From the NCBI GenBank assembly GCA_051294375.1, contig CM119271.1, positions 2,432,677 to 2,496,676 of the forward strand: DNA of 64,000 bases, given 5' to 3'. The notes beneath the pieces were generated by a model. That model did no database searches. It was not told the origin of the DNA and was given only the letters and a program-made list of their open reading frames with translations. This document shows positions 40,558 to 55,972 of the stretch, piece after piece (position 1 is the stretch's first letter; each line of letters begins with the position of its first letter). The position numbers were made by a program, and so were the translations under genes. Source of the DNA: Paraspadella gotoi (Eukaryota; Chaetognatha).

Positions 40558-43500
40558 TTAAGAAGGCGCCACTCCCGACCTTTCCAAGCAAGCGGCCTCT
40601 TCCTCGCAAACAACTCTCTTCACCAAATCAATAGCATCGTCTTCCTTCTTCCCCGCTCCTTCGCCCTTTAAAAGCTTCATCAACGCCTCGTGGATCCGGG
40701 TTTTCAAGAAGCGCAGTGCGTCGGAGGTCTCCGCATCGACGCCAAACCGAATCCAATCGTCGACCACGAAAAAGTTCAATGTTGTTGTTGTTGTTGTTCG
40801 ATCAGTTATAGAGTCATTGGCGGCGCCACTGTCGCCGCCCGGTTCGACGCCGCTTTGGGAGGCGAGATATTTCGCCAGAGGATTCTTCGCCGCCGCCTCG
40901 TTGTCTTCTTCTTCCTCCTCTTCATCCTCCTCCTCCTCAACCCGCTCACCTCGGATCAAGAACCGACTGCTTCCGGTGAACAGCGCCACGCTTAGGGAGG
41001 AAACGCAGGTGGCCTGCTTGACGGCGGCGTGCCTCGAAGACTTGGCCAGCTCCTCGTAAAATACGTAGGAGAAAGGGACGGTCAGGACAGCCATTTGGTG
41101 ATTAACGCCGCCGCCGCTACCGCCGCCGTTGCTAGAGGCGGACGGATGCATCACCGATGAAGCGTGGAAGCGAACATTGTTCTCTCTCGGAGCCGAGAGT
41201 TGGTTGCGAGTGTGGTCGACGCGCAGGAGATTGGGATATCTAGAAGTTGAGGAAAAAACATTTTAAAATTTTAAAAAGCTAAGCAATTGTGTTTTTAATG
41301 TAGTAATTACCTCCCCGCGCACAACACCGCCTTGACAACCGGCCATGACAGGCCGTTTTTGTTGAGCCGGCCCAGCTCATCGTGTCCTTTGATGAGACCC
41401 AATGATATAAGTTCGTGGGTGATCTTCGTCTTGGTCTCTTTGATGACCCTTAACACCGACGACGACAAAAAGTATCGATCACAAAAGAGGTTCTCCTGCC
41501 TATGATTTCCAGACAACAGGACCCACTCTCGATACGCCTGCAGCAGGGCGAAGTGATCGCTGAAGGTCTCTTGGGCCAGATTAGCCTTTTCCATCGCCGC
41601 TCGTTTTCTCTGTCCCGGATTGATTGGCAGCACGAAGGGCTCCTTGTAGGCCAGGGCGGAAACGATGACGAGCACGGGATCGAGACAGCGGAACGCCAAA
41701 GCGAACAGCACCGTCTTGCCCAGGTGCGGCGGAAGCGGCATCTCCGCCAAACGGGCGCCCATTTCTGTCAGTTCCTCGTCGTCGTCGAGAGCGTCCATCT
41801 TTTGCAAGTTAGCGACGGCGGACTTGATTGTCGAGAGGGCGGGAGGGTCGGGAGCCGAGGTGAGATACTCGTCGATGGAGACTCGCCCGCGAGAAAGCAA
41901 TTTAGTGTGGAGGCACAACTCTTCGAGCGGAACCCGCATGATCTCGGGCACAGCGTGCTCCTGGAAGCTGTCGAAACGCTGACGGCTGAAGAGGCGGTAA
42001 CAGATGCCAGGGGCGCAGCGGCCAGCTCGGCCGCGACGCTGAAGCGCGCTGGCGCGGGAGATCCAGTTGGACTTCAGAAGAGATAGAGAAGTCATCGAGT
42101 CGAAGGCCGTCTCTTTAACTTTGCCAGAGTCGATGACGACGGTGACGTCGTCGATGGTCAGACTCGTCTCCGCGATGTTCGTTGAAAGGATGACCTTACG
42201 GACACCGCGCGGGGGACGCTCGAAAACCTGTCGGGCGATCAATTAGAGCTGGTGAATGTAACCTAAAGGTAAACTGACGAAACCTTTCGCATAGTCTTTT
42301 CGTCACCTGCCAGTGCTCCTTGGTCTGCAGCTTGGAATGCAGCACCAGGATTCGCAGCTGCACGAAGCGTTGGTCGACCGAGGCCAAAGAATACTTCATC
42401 TGCATGATCTCGTCGTAGCCGGGGAGAAAGACGAGGATGGCGCCGCCGTCGACAGAGTTTTGGAGAATGTGCTTGATGAGGAGGAGGCAGAGATCGAAGT
42501 CGATCTGTTCGTCGTCGAAGCGGGCGTGGTAGCGATCCAGCATTTCCTGGCGGTTTAAAAATAAGGGGGTGGTCGCTTTTAAAAATAAGGGAGTGGTCGC
42601 TTTTAAAAATAAGGGGGTGGTCGCTTTTAAAAATAAGGGGCTGGTGTGGCAGCAAGACTTAAAGCTGCCTCACTGCTATCTGTCCTCAGCCTCGTCTCAA
42701 TGGCTGAGCAGGCTAAATCATCTCATTCCATCCATGCGTCCCGGGTTCAATCCCTGGGTATCCCGGTTCTGGCTTAAATGTGACGGTGCCGGTATAAACA
42801 TGCCAGTGACAGGAGGCGGTCACTAAGGGTCCGCAGCCCCTACGCCAGTTGGTGAGATACCCCGCGCCCCGGGTATCACAGGCTATCCTCCCGTTCCAAA
42901 AGTGGTGAGCCCTACTCTCGAACACGCAACCGCTGCGCACCGTGCGCCCACGCTAACGTCGCTTAGGGTATGCATATCACGCCTATGCCCTACTTCTCTG
43001 GTAACGCTCCAGACTCGCTCGCTCGCCCGCTCTCACTATGGCAATGAGATCAAAACCTTCTCTCAGACATCTCCTCAGGATTGAGGCCCCTGTGGAAAAG
43101 TCTGGTGGGGGGATCCTGTGGCAGCAAGACTTAAAGCTGCCTCACTGCTGTCCGTCATCAGCCTCGTCTCAATGGCTGAGCAGGCTAAATCATCTCATTC
43201 CATCCATGCGTCCCGGGTTCAATCCCTGGGTATCCCGGTTCTGGCTTAAATGTGACGGTGCCGGTATAAACATGCCAGTGACAGGAGGCGGTCACTGAGG
43301 GTCCGCAGCCCCAACGCCAGTTGGTGAGATACCCCGCGCCCCGGGTATCACAGGCTATCCTCCCGTTGCCATACTGGTCGCTTTTAATGATTTTTGTTTG
43401 TAAATATCATCCGAATGTTGTTTACCTTAACTCGCGGACTTATGATAGACGTTTCGGACTTGGCGTCGACTTTCTTTTTTCCCGACACCGCCTCGACAAG

Positions 43501-46500
43501 CAACCCTCTCGTCTCCTCGTCCCCGCATTCATCGATCGGCGCCGATCCGGCCGCGTCCCTCGTTTCCGGCGATGCCCCCAAGCTTAACAACTTCCGCACG
43601 CAGTCGGCGTTGCCAGCCTTGGCGGCGACTGCGAGGGGCGTGGCACCGGAAACCGAGTGACGGTGATTGACGTTTACGCCGTCGCTGAGGATGAGACAAA
43701 AAAGTTGGGCGAAGTTGTCTTCGTCTCCGGGATCGGCAAGGATGTCGTTTAGGACGGCGTCCGTTTCCTGATAAATAAATATCATTCAGAGAAGAGTTAT
43801 TGAGGTTGTACATTTAATAGTGGACCTAATTCGAATTACCTGAGCCAGAACGGGATCGACGGGGGGTGCAGCGTCTGCGCGGTCGTCCTCAGTTTTAGCC
43901 GACAACGCCGCCAGGGATTTTACGAGACCGTCGATTTTAGCTCCGCCATCCTCGAGCGGCAAGGAGGCGCCGCGGCTTTTTTTCTTAAACGCCGCTATGG
44001 GTGTCGTTTGGCAATAGTTGGTCATCTGTAGAACGTCCTCTAAAAAGTAATCTTCCACTTCAAACATTCGACCCGGCACGTCGACGACGGCGCAACCAGG
44101 AAAGTAATTCACGAACGTCTTGAGGTTCATGGAGGCCGACATGAGGATTAACCTGGATTGAAGACGACACAATTTTTTTTTGCGGGGATTGAAAAAAAAA
44201 CTATGTCTTTTGCATGATGTTATTGTTTATGTTTCAACAAAAATTATTTATATAAGTCTACGACTAAGTAATAATAATAATTCCCTCATAAATAGTGTAA
44301 TGTAGTATATGAACATCAGTATTTGACTAAAAATTTGTCGAGATGGCACGTGAGACTCAATTATTAGGACTTGTTTGGGTAATTTTTTTTTTCCGAAAAG
44401 AAAACAGAGCAAACAAATAATTGCGGGAATGGTTGAAAAAATATCTTATGTTAACAATAAACGTGAACAAAAAAGGAAAATTGCTATTGTTATTTCCTTA
44501 TTTTAATTTTCATAATATTTTATAATTATCATCACTAAAAATAAGAACATTCCGAATTTACAAATCTGACCTGAGTCTGGGATTCTCCAGCAACAAATTC
44601 TTCAACTCGACGAGCAAAAAATCGGACATCTTGTCTCTCTCGTGAATCTCGTCGACGATGACGTGGGTGACGTTCGACGCCCCGCTCTCCGACATCAAGT
44701 ACCGCAACAGTACTCCGTAAGTGCAAAAGGTGCAAAGCGTCTTCTCCGAGACGGATCCCTCCAGGCGAACCTGGAATCCCACGGTTTCTCCCAGCCTCTC
44801 CCCGCGCTCGCTGGCTATACGTTCGGCGACGGCCATGGTGGCGAGCCGACGGGGCTCGGCGCAAACGAGGCGGCAGGGAGCGCTCCTCTCTCGTTCTCTC
44901 TCGAGGATAAACTGCGGGACTTGCGTCGTCTTCCCGCTTCCGGTTTCGCCGACAACGAGGACGACGCGGTTGGCGTGGATGGCGTCGAGAATCTCGGCGC
45001 GGGAAGGAAAGATGGGAAGGGAGCGGCGAAAGTCGGACAGAGGTGAAGGTTTTGGTGGCGGAACGAGCAGCGGTGGGGCGTTGTGGTTCAGACGCGGCGG
45101 CGCGCGACGAGATTTGGTCGACTTGGTTAAAAAGTCGGCTCGCTGGTGCAGCGCCGGCGCAGCAGCCGCTGCGCCGTTATCTCGCGATCTCAGCGCCGCA
45201 ATAGCCAGCGCCGCTTCGTTCCCCAGACGCAAATCCACGTCTCCCTGGACGATGTTCTCGCTGACTTTGGTGACGGTCAAGCGACGGTCTTCGCCCATTC
45301 CGTAACTCTTGGACTTGAGACCGATTGATTGGCAGTAGCGATGGACGAAGGCGCGCTCAGTGTTTGAGAGGGAAGGAGGGAAGGTGAACTCCATGCGATC
45401 TTCGTTCTTGAGGAAATCCTCCAGGCCTTGGGTCACCACAATCTTGATCTGTGAGAATTTTGTGAAAGGATAATGGGGTAACTTTACTATTCGACGTCCG
45501 CAACCAACCTTAGCTACCAAGGGTAGGTGGTTAGTTAATCCATTACATTTTGTTTTCCCTCTAGCGTCTAATATCAGTTTGCGCATTAATACACACTTTT
45601 TTGCGCAGTAATATAATTTTTTGTTAAATTTTATAAAGATAACAAATTTTTGCGCTGATGAAAGCTTACATTGAAGCCAAAACATGTCCAAAATTTGTTT
45701 CTTAATAAAACTCTTTGTACGTAAATAAACGGTTAGCAATTAGGTTAAAGGTAGTTAGGAATTAGGTGTAGTTAGGGGTAGTTAGGGTTAGGGGTAGTTA
45801 GGGGTAGTTAGGGTTAGGGGTAGTAAGGGTTAGAGGCGGTTTCGAAATGAAACTTGTAATAAAAATTTTTTTTACCTTTACTAGTATCCTTTTTTATTTT
45901 TGCGTAGTAAGATTTTTATACGTCGCTCATTAGAAGCGAAAAACAAATCCCCGACCGCAAAAATCCCGGTCGGCTAATGTAAAAGTTAGCCGGATAATGA
46001 ATACTAAGCTTGCTAATTATTATGGCGTTAACCCGCCATTACTTGTCCAGAGTAAGAACGAAAAATAACTCGCTTATTTGTAATGTTTATGAAATAAATT
46101 TAATTGATGTTAATTTAGTTCAAACAAGAGCGACGCACCTCTTCGGGTATGCAGATGTCGCGGTATTTAAATCCGAAATTCTTCGGCGGAGGAATCGAAG
46201 AGACGCCGCCGCGTCTGGCGAGATTTGCAGGCGCCGACCGCCGACCCTTAGGTAAGGCCCCTCGAACGACGCCGCCGCGATCGTAGGGAAAGGACTGGCG
46301 CGGATGATCTACGCGACTCGCGCTCCATTCGTCAAAGGAAGGTGAGGGTGCGGCGAAACCGCTGGAGGCGGATAGATTAGCATTCGTTCGAGGTGTTTCT
46401 GATCGAGCTTGGTTTCGGTTAAAGCCACCGCCGCCACCGCCGCCTCGCTGAATTCGTTGATTCTGCCCTCGACCAGATCCTCGGCCGAATGGGCGCCCAC

Positions 46501-46567
46501 CGTTCCCTCTTCCGCCACGCCCCTTTCCGCGACCGGCGGATCGCCAACCATCGTTGGGAGACGACAT
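40558..46567 (-). CDS. YTHDC2/Bgcn-like DEAH helicase lacking YTH domain
   Basis: Seven exons in phase: 46139-46567, 44571-45448, 43840-44152, 43426-43767, 42307-42546, 41311-42227 and 40558-41239, giving 1266 aa. The N-terminus is Gly/Arg-rich (GRGKGRGGRGNGGR). The R3H domain keeps RxxxH (ERAFVHRYCQSIGL). Helicase motifs are canonical: GETGSGKT, DEIH, MSAS, FLPGYDE, TNIAETSLTIDDV and QRRGRAGR. An ankyrin insert (SGATPLAVAAKAGN), HA2 and OB follow. The protein stops at the point where YTHDC2 would enter the GLQQPSG and YTH regions. Drosophila Bgcn also lacks YTH (known), but its helicase motifs are degenerate, unlike here. An in-frame upstream ATG at 46648 exists but lies in GA-repeat DNA. 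The intron 42547-43425 carries the TRIM element. Confidence 0.92.
42553..42644. repeat. 25-bp minisatellite interrupted by the TRIM
   Basis: Nearly four copies of TTTTAAAAATAAGGGGGTGG-TCGC. The last copy is cut by the TRIM insertion, and its TGGTCGCTTTTAA part resumes at 43374 after the element. Confidence 0.9.
42645..43373 (+). mobile_element. TRIM-like element, copy 2 (young, Pol III boxes in LTRs)
   Basis: LTR1 42645-42900 and LTR2 43117-43373 differ at about six bases plus one indel (~97-98% identical). The core 42901-43116 is 216 bp and non-coding. CTGG at 42641-42644 and 43374-43377 is a 4-bp target-site duplication that falls inside a minisatellite unit, confirming a clean insertion. 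The LTRs start TGTGGCAG and end about TTGCCATA. TGGCTGAGCAGG (42701-42712; 43173-43184) fits the Pol III A box and GGTTCAATCC (42744-42753; 43216-43225) the B box. The core begins AG-TGGTGAGCCC, with TGG as in a tRNA primer-binding site, and ends in a G-rich run (GGTGGGGGG) like a polypurine tract. It lies in an intron of the minus-strand helicase gene. Confidence 0.85.
45655..45690 (+). repeat. Decayed hammerhead-like motif in helicase intron
   Basis: CTGATGA is intact, followed by a GCTT/AAGC stem, then CAAAAC (expected CGAAAC) and ATGTCC. It is related to the remnants at 25211 and 27271. Confidence 0.45.
45735..45840. repeat. Interstitial TTAGGGG/TAGTTAGGG tandem
   Basis: Alternating GGTTAGGGG and TAGTTAGGG units within the first intron of the helicase gene. 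Telomere-like but irregular; shorter similar patches occur near 7470 and 53508. Confidence 0.8.
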
Positions 46568-46605
46568 CTCAGATCTCGCTAAAAATGCGTCAACCCTTCG
46601 TCCAT

Positions 46606-46632
46606 TCTCTTTCTCTCTCTCTCTCTCTCTCC
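46606..46632. repeat. (CT)n microsatellite
   Basis: About 13 CT units just upstream of the helicase start codon. Read on the minus strand it makes the Arg/Glu-repeat extension of the frame, which is why the later ATG was chosen. Confidence 0.9.
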
Positions 46633-46873
46633 TTTCCTCTCTCAGCAAAAAGAAAATCTATAAAAAAAAAGTCTAAAACGATAAGCATGAGATACACGAC
46701 GAAGGCGAAAAAACGACTACAAATAGTAGGAATGAAGGCCAATCACGATTGGGTTGAAATGGAGAAAAAAAAAAAACATCCTAGACTTGGGCTTTTTTAC
46801 AAAACACTAGATTTCGTACATCTGGGCATTTTTCAAAATTATTTTCTGTCATTTTAATCAAACCAAAAACAAC

Positions 46874-47376
46874 GTACAGAAGACTTCACGTTAGAAAATG
46901 CTCTCCCGTTTTTTTTCGAAGCGAGAATCGGTTCCGATCAAACTACGAGGCCGACTTCGGTGAAATTTTGCACGAATTAATTTTAGGGCTATAGAAATGG
47001 GACTTTCGAGGGAATTTTTTGAAATTTGACCTATGACCCGAGATATGGGGGCCCCTCAGGGGTCAACCGAGGCGGACAAAAAATGGGCAAAATTCTTTTT
47101 AAAAATTTGTCAATTTTTTATCCTGTTCAGAAAAGTACATTTATTATGGCAACAAAAAAACAATTTTCGCAGTTTTCAGGATCATAAACATAAGAGTTTA
47201 TGTCAGCTTTTGAGTGGAGAGCAAAAATTAGATCTAAAATGATGAACCAAAGCAAGTTTTAGGAAGAAAAAGAAATTTAAAATGAAAATTAATTTTTAAA
47301 TGGTTTTTCTACAAAGTTGAGATATAAATGGAATTGATAACACCCAAAAAAATGTTTTTTTCATTTTTATCTTTAT

Positions 47377-47431
<55 letters not shown>

Positions 47432-47630
47432 CGTCATTTTTTGCCACCGTGGGGAGACCACTAAGAGTTCGGGGGTAAAATATTGAAAATCGCATTGATA
47501 GTCCCATTGGTATGGCCATTGGGATACTGTATGCAAAATCATATAGAATTTGGTTCTGTGATTTGGTCAGAACGGATTCTCGGTCAGAAAAACGGGGAGA
47601 GCATTTTCTAATATGAAGATTTCTGTACAT
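46874..47630. mobile_element. Foldback/MITE-like element with poly-A core
   Basis: Left end GTACAGAAGACTTC and TTAGAAAATGCTCTCCCG recur inverted at the right end (47569-47629: CGGGGAGAGCATTTTCTAA, ATTTCTGTAC). Inverted similarity runs ~75-80 bp. Inside lies an A-run of about 48 at 47379-47427. No coding sequence. It fills most of the WDR82 to helicase spacer. Confidence 0.8.
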
Positions 47631-48243
47631 GTTGGACAAACCTTTGTAGAATTTTTAAATTCGAATTCCAACTAATTTTCATTTAAGATTTGATTTTACT
47701 TTTCATTGTGAGCCGCAATCGACGTAAATAATAATTTGTAATAAACTTGTAATAACTTGTAATAAATACAGATAACGTAATATTATAAGCAAAGTAAAAC
47801 GTAAATAAAAAATAAGTTCAAATCGAATTCAAACGTTCAACAAAAGTTTATGTTCAACAGACGTCTGGAAAAAACTGCAAGAGGCTTTTTATAATATTGG
47901 GCGTAATCGGTCCTCGGCGAATGTTGCAGGGGCAAATTGCTTAAAAAATAAAATGTACCTTATAAAAGTGGAATTTTTTCCTAATTGTAATAACTAATAC
48001 GTGACTCTGAAATATGAATTCTGACTTACAAACACAATGACCGAAATCAGAAAGATCTACATAATCTACATAAAAAAGTAACTGGCACGACGCCGACGGG
48101 GAAAAAAATTAACTGTATTGGCAATATAATAATAACAATACTTCAGGATAAAAAATTGACGTAGCTAAAGAGGAACAATGGGCATAAAGAGGATTGGAGA
48201 AGCGAAAACGTGACAAATAATAGAAACACATGTAACGCGTTAG

Positions 48244-49584
48244 TCATTCGTCTCCTTCCGGGATCCAAAATGCCATGTTGTCCGAGGTCGTAACCAACAT
48301 CATATACTGGGTTTAAAAGAAATAATTACCGATGAGTATCATTTAATTTTGTTTTTGGTTTTAAATTTAAATTTGTCCAGACCTTAGGATTAAACTGGCA
48401 ACAATAAATCGCTCCCTTGTGCCTCTCCGAGCTGAACACAGTCTTCGCCCCCGTCTCCACGTGCCAACAGTGCAGCTTCCCGTCCGACGAACCGGAGAAC
48501 AAAAACTGAGCGTCCGGCGAGAAGCTACACTCGAGGGGGCGGCCGCGGGCGTTCTCGTGGCCGCCGAAGGTGTGGGTCACGTGACCTTGGAAAGCATCGA
48601 CGAGCCGAATGAGGGCGCCGTTGGTGTAGACGAGGATGGAGCGGCCGTCGGGGGCGAATTTGAGACCGGCCCACTCCACGCCTTCCTCCTCGTCGGCTTC
48701 GGGGCGTTCGAGGCGGAAAGTGGAGAAGGGGCCTTTGTCGTAGGAGCGAAGATCGTAGAGTTTGATGCAAGAAGAGTCTATGCCGGTGGCGAAGATGAGA
48801 CCCTCGGGGTCGAAGGCCGCAACCTTTTTTCAAGATGAATGATTTGAATTATTAACGTTCACAGCGAATTAACGCGAAGCCGTAACTAAATATAAGATAG
48901 AAAAAGGCAAAGTTTTAAATTTGAACCAAAGTCACTGTCTTCAAAATTACCGGACGAGAAGAGAGATTCATCAACCCCTGGCAGTTATTTGATCGCAAGT
49001 CCCACAACCGGAGAGTCTTGTCAAGACTGCCGCTAAGAAAAGTGTCATCCACTAAAAGATATTGGCGCAATTCGAATTTAAAAGTATTTACTTTTTATTT
49101 TTAATATTTAATTTTACCCGGCGACATGCAGAGGCAGGTGACCTTTTTGGAATGACCCGGAAAGTACCGAATGTATTTGTTATCGTTCAAAGAAAGATAT
49201 CGAATGGTATCATCCACCTTCGTGGAAGCATGTACTGCCTACGGAAAAAAAAAGAAGCCCAATCACTTTCTTAAATTTCAAATAAAATGGAATTTTTCTT
49301 ACAATTTTTAACGGATTGTCACTCTGAATGCAAATCCTCACCCAATAACATACCGTGTCATTATTGTGGGTAAGCTGAATGAGATCGACTCCGTACTTCT
49401 TGCTGTTGAGCGTCCGTTTCGGCGTCCCTTGGACGCAGTCGTAGATGACGATGGCGTCGTCGTCGCTGGAACTGATGAGAAAGTCTCCCGATTGCGAAAA
49501 CGTCACCGAGTTAATCTTGTCCGTGTTCTCTTTAAAGATCTTCGCCACGCGAAAACTCTTCACCGTATTTTCGGTGATCCGCAT
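48244..49584 (-). CDS. WDR82: WDR82 (SET1/COMPASS and PNUTS-PP1 subunit)
   Basis: Five exons in phase: 49354-49584, 49118-49238, 48951-49051, 48383-48823 and 48244-48306, giving 318 aa (human 313). Diagnostic stretches are [86 protein letters not shown] and [13 protein letters not shown] at the C-terminus. The WD repeats form one beta-propeller. WDR82 docks on Ser5-phosphorylated RNA polymerase II CTD and recruits SET1 for H3K4 methylation; it also acts in transcription termination (family knowledge). The start is the ATG at the conserved MRIT position, not a weaker upstream start in the same frame. Confidence 0.96.
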
Positions 49585-50141
49585 GACGAAGATTGTTTTT
49601 ATGACGCCCCCCAAAAGGTAAGTTCAGGGGAGGATTGGGTCCCCAAATGATTTTTAACTCATTTCTGCGTAGAGTGCGAAAAAATCCGACGGGTAAGGGA
49701 AGAAAAAAAAAATTTAACGGCTCGGGATCGTGCTTAAAGAATTACAAAAACGAATAAATAAAGGATCTCGGCGCGCCGGTTGAAGAGTGGGTTTTTAACC
49801 ATTTTTTTAGTCAGAAAAAAAAAAAACAAAGTCACAACTACTACTAATCGTTACGAATAAGATTTTCGGTAAATCGAAAAATAGACGTATAAAAATGAGG
49901 AAACAGAAGCCACGTTCAAGAAAAAAAAAAGTTTTTAACCAACCATTTACATTTTTTTTTACATTTAAAAAGGCAGATAGAGAAAAAACGAGAGACATTT
50001 AATAATAAAGAAAACATCAATCGATCACGATATTTTTTTTTTTAGTAAAGTCATAGAATTCTTCCATTTTTTAATATCGATAAAAACGCGGGTAAAGAAG
50101 AGCGGCGACGGCGGTGGCCTCCTCGCTTTCTCCCCCAGTCT
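49585..50141. other. Spacer between VCP and WDR82
   Basis: About 560 bp of A/T-rich DNA with several poly-A or poly-T runs. No coding frame. Confidence 0.6.
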
Positions 50142-54586
<4,445 letters not shown>

Positions 54587-55972
54587 TTATTCGTTAAATC
54601 CCTTTCCTTTCATCTCGATCAGACTGCCCAGGACCGAGCGGCTCTGCGTCATGGTCCGCCTGATCTCGGCGGCCATCGCGTCGAAGGACATGTTGTCCGA
54701 CAAAGAGACGTCGTCGAGCTTGAAGCGGAATCCGGCCGAGGAGGCGGCGGCGGCCAAGTGTTGGTCGCTCTCCGGCATACCCGCGCCCAGTTCCGAGCTG
54801 TAGAGACTGGCGGCGTCGGCGACGGCGAATCGGTTGGTCGACGAACGACTGGAAACGAAGTCGACATCGAGGAACCTCGCCTCTCCGATCGCGTCCTTCA
54901 TCGGCGTCGAATGGTAAGTCGGGCGATAAAGGCCATCGTCATCGGCAACAGCATCGCCGCCGCCCAAGTGCTTGTCAAGCTGTTCCTGCAGATACTCGAT
55001 CTCGGCCAAACGATGACGGTGGCGCTCGGCCGCCTCGAGGTCGGCCCAAGAGTAAGAGGAACTAACGGAGCGGGAACGCCCCCGTTCGGCGGGGAAGGCG
55101 GATTCGATCGGGGAATCGCGAGAGGCCAAGCAGGGCTCGTTGGATTCGCTTAGAACGCGAGGCCCATCGCCCTCTTTGAGAGTGTAACGACGAACGGTTC
55201 CATCGGAATAAGATTCCGTGATGATTTTCCAACGAATTTCTTCCGTTTCTGTGACCCAATGATCCTCTTCTTCTTTAAGGGTCGCATCGTTGTCATCGTC
55301 GTCGTTTCCTTTATTCAGATCATCGATCGTCATTTTTGTCTCCGCTTCGGCGTTCGCCTCAAACTTTTGTTCGGCCGCCAAGCTCCACTCTTGGGCCAAA
55401 CCTATTTCTTCCTTAATCTTAGAACTTTCGGAATCTTGGACTTGGAAATTAAAGACCGCACCGTCGTCTTCACCAAACTTGTGAATATCCACATCGCGAC
55501 CATCGAATCTGTGATTGCCCGCGCCATTCAAATCAAGAATAACAGCGTCTTCTCTTTTTCCGATGCCATCGACTCCTTGCGTCTTTGATCCTCCGTCATG
55601 GTCGACCAAATCTCTTAGGATTTCCGTCGTCTGATTAATGACGATGGTGTGGGCGAGAATAGGCGCAGGCTTGTATTTAACCGATCGCGTGATCTCCCGG
55701 TGAACGTTTTCCAGCGGCGCCAGGCTGTGAAAGGAGCCTCCCTTGGCGTGGACAGTCTTCCTGACTACCTGAGGGCTTTTGCCGACGGTGCCAAAAAGCC
55801 TAACCATGGGCGGGGCGATGGTCTCGTCGAAATAGCCGTTTTTGGCCGAGACGGAAGGGGGATTTGGTTGAAACGTAAACGGACCGTGTTCGTCGGAAAA
55901 CTGGCGGCGAGGATAACGTGACCGCTTCGGAAGCGTTACGATTTTTTTACCGACTTCCATATCAGGTTGCAA
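54587..55972 (-). CDS. Uncharacterised 461-aa protein
   Basis: Single exon; no family recognised. The N-terminus is basic (KKIVTLPKRSRYPRRQ). The middle is acidic, with Asp runs near residues 225-240 (GNDDDDND, LKEEEDHW). A probable short helical or coiled segment lies at about 315-340 (WADLEAAERHRHRLAEIEYLQEQLDKHL region). The C-terminal third is Ser/Ala-rich and ends IEMKGKGFNE. No signal peptide or membrane segment is seen. Codon use is GC-rich at third positions, like the neighbouring real genes, and the frame is long, which supports coding. A second in-frame ATG (MEVGKK, residue 5) may be the true start. Mostly disordered by appearance. Confidence 0.75.
   Translation of the reverse strand: MQPDMEVGKKIVTLPKRSRYPRRQFSDEHGPFTFQPNPPSVSAKNGYFDETIAPPMVRLFGTVGKSPQVVRKTVHAKGGSFHSLAPLENVHREITRSVKYKPAPILAHTIVINQTTEILRDLVDHDGGSKTQGVDGIGKREDAVILDLNGAGNHRFDGRDVDIHKFGEDDGAVFNFQVQDSESSKIKEEIGLAQEWSLAAEQKFEANAEAETKMTIDDLNKGNDDDDNDATLKEEEDHWVTETEEIRWKIITESYSDGTVRRYTLKEGDGPRVLSESNEPCLASRDSPIESAFPAERGRSRSVSSSYSWADLEAAERHRHRLAEIEYLQEQLDKHLGGGDAVADDDGLYRPTYHSTPMKDAIGEARFLDVDFVSSRSSTNRFAVADAASLYSSELGAGMPESDQHLAAAASSAGFRFKLDDVSLSDNMSFDAMAAEIRRTMTQSRSVLGSLIEMKGKGFNE

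Noticed and set aside
42690-42770. Genuine tRNA gene inside the repeat
   Set aside because: A and B boxes are present but no acceptor stem or full cloverleaf forms; it is repeated as part of each LTR.
42569-43298. Forward frames across the TRIM and minisatellite
   Set aside because: Same frame appears in both LTRs as a repeat artefact; no protein family.
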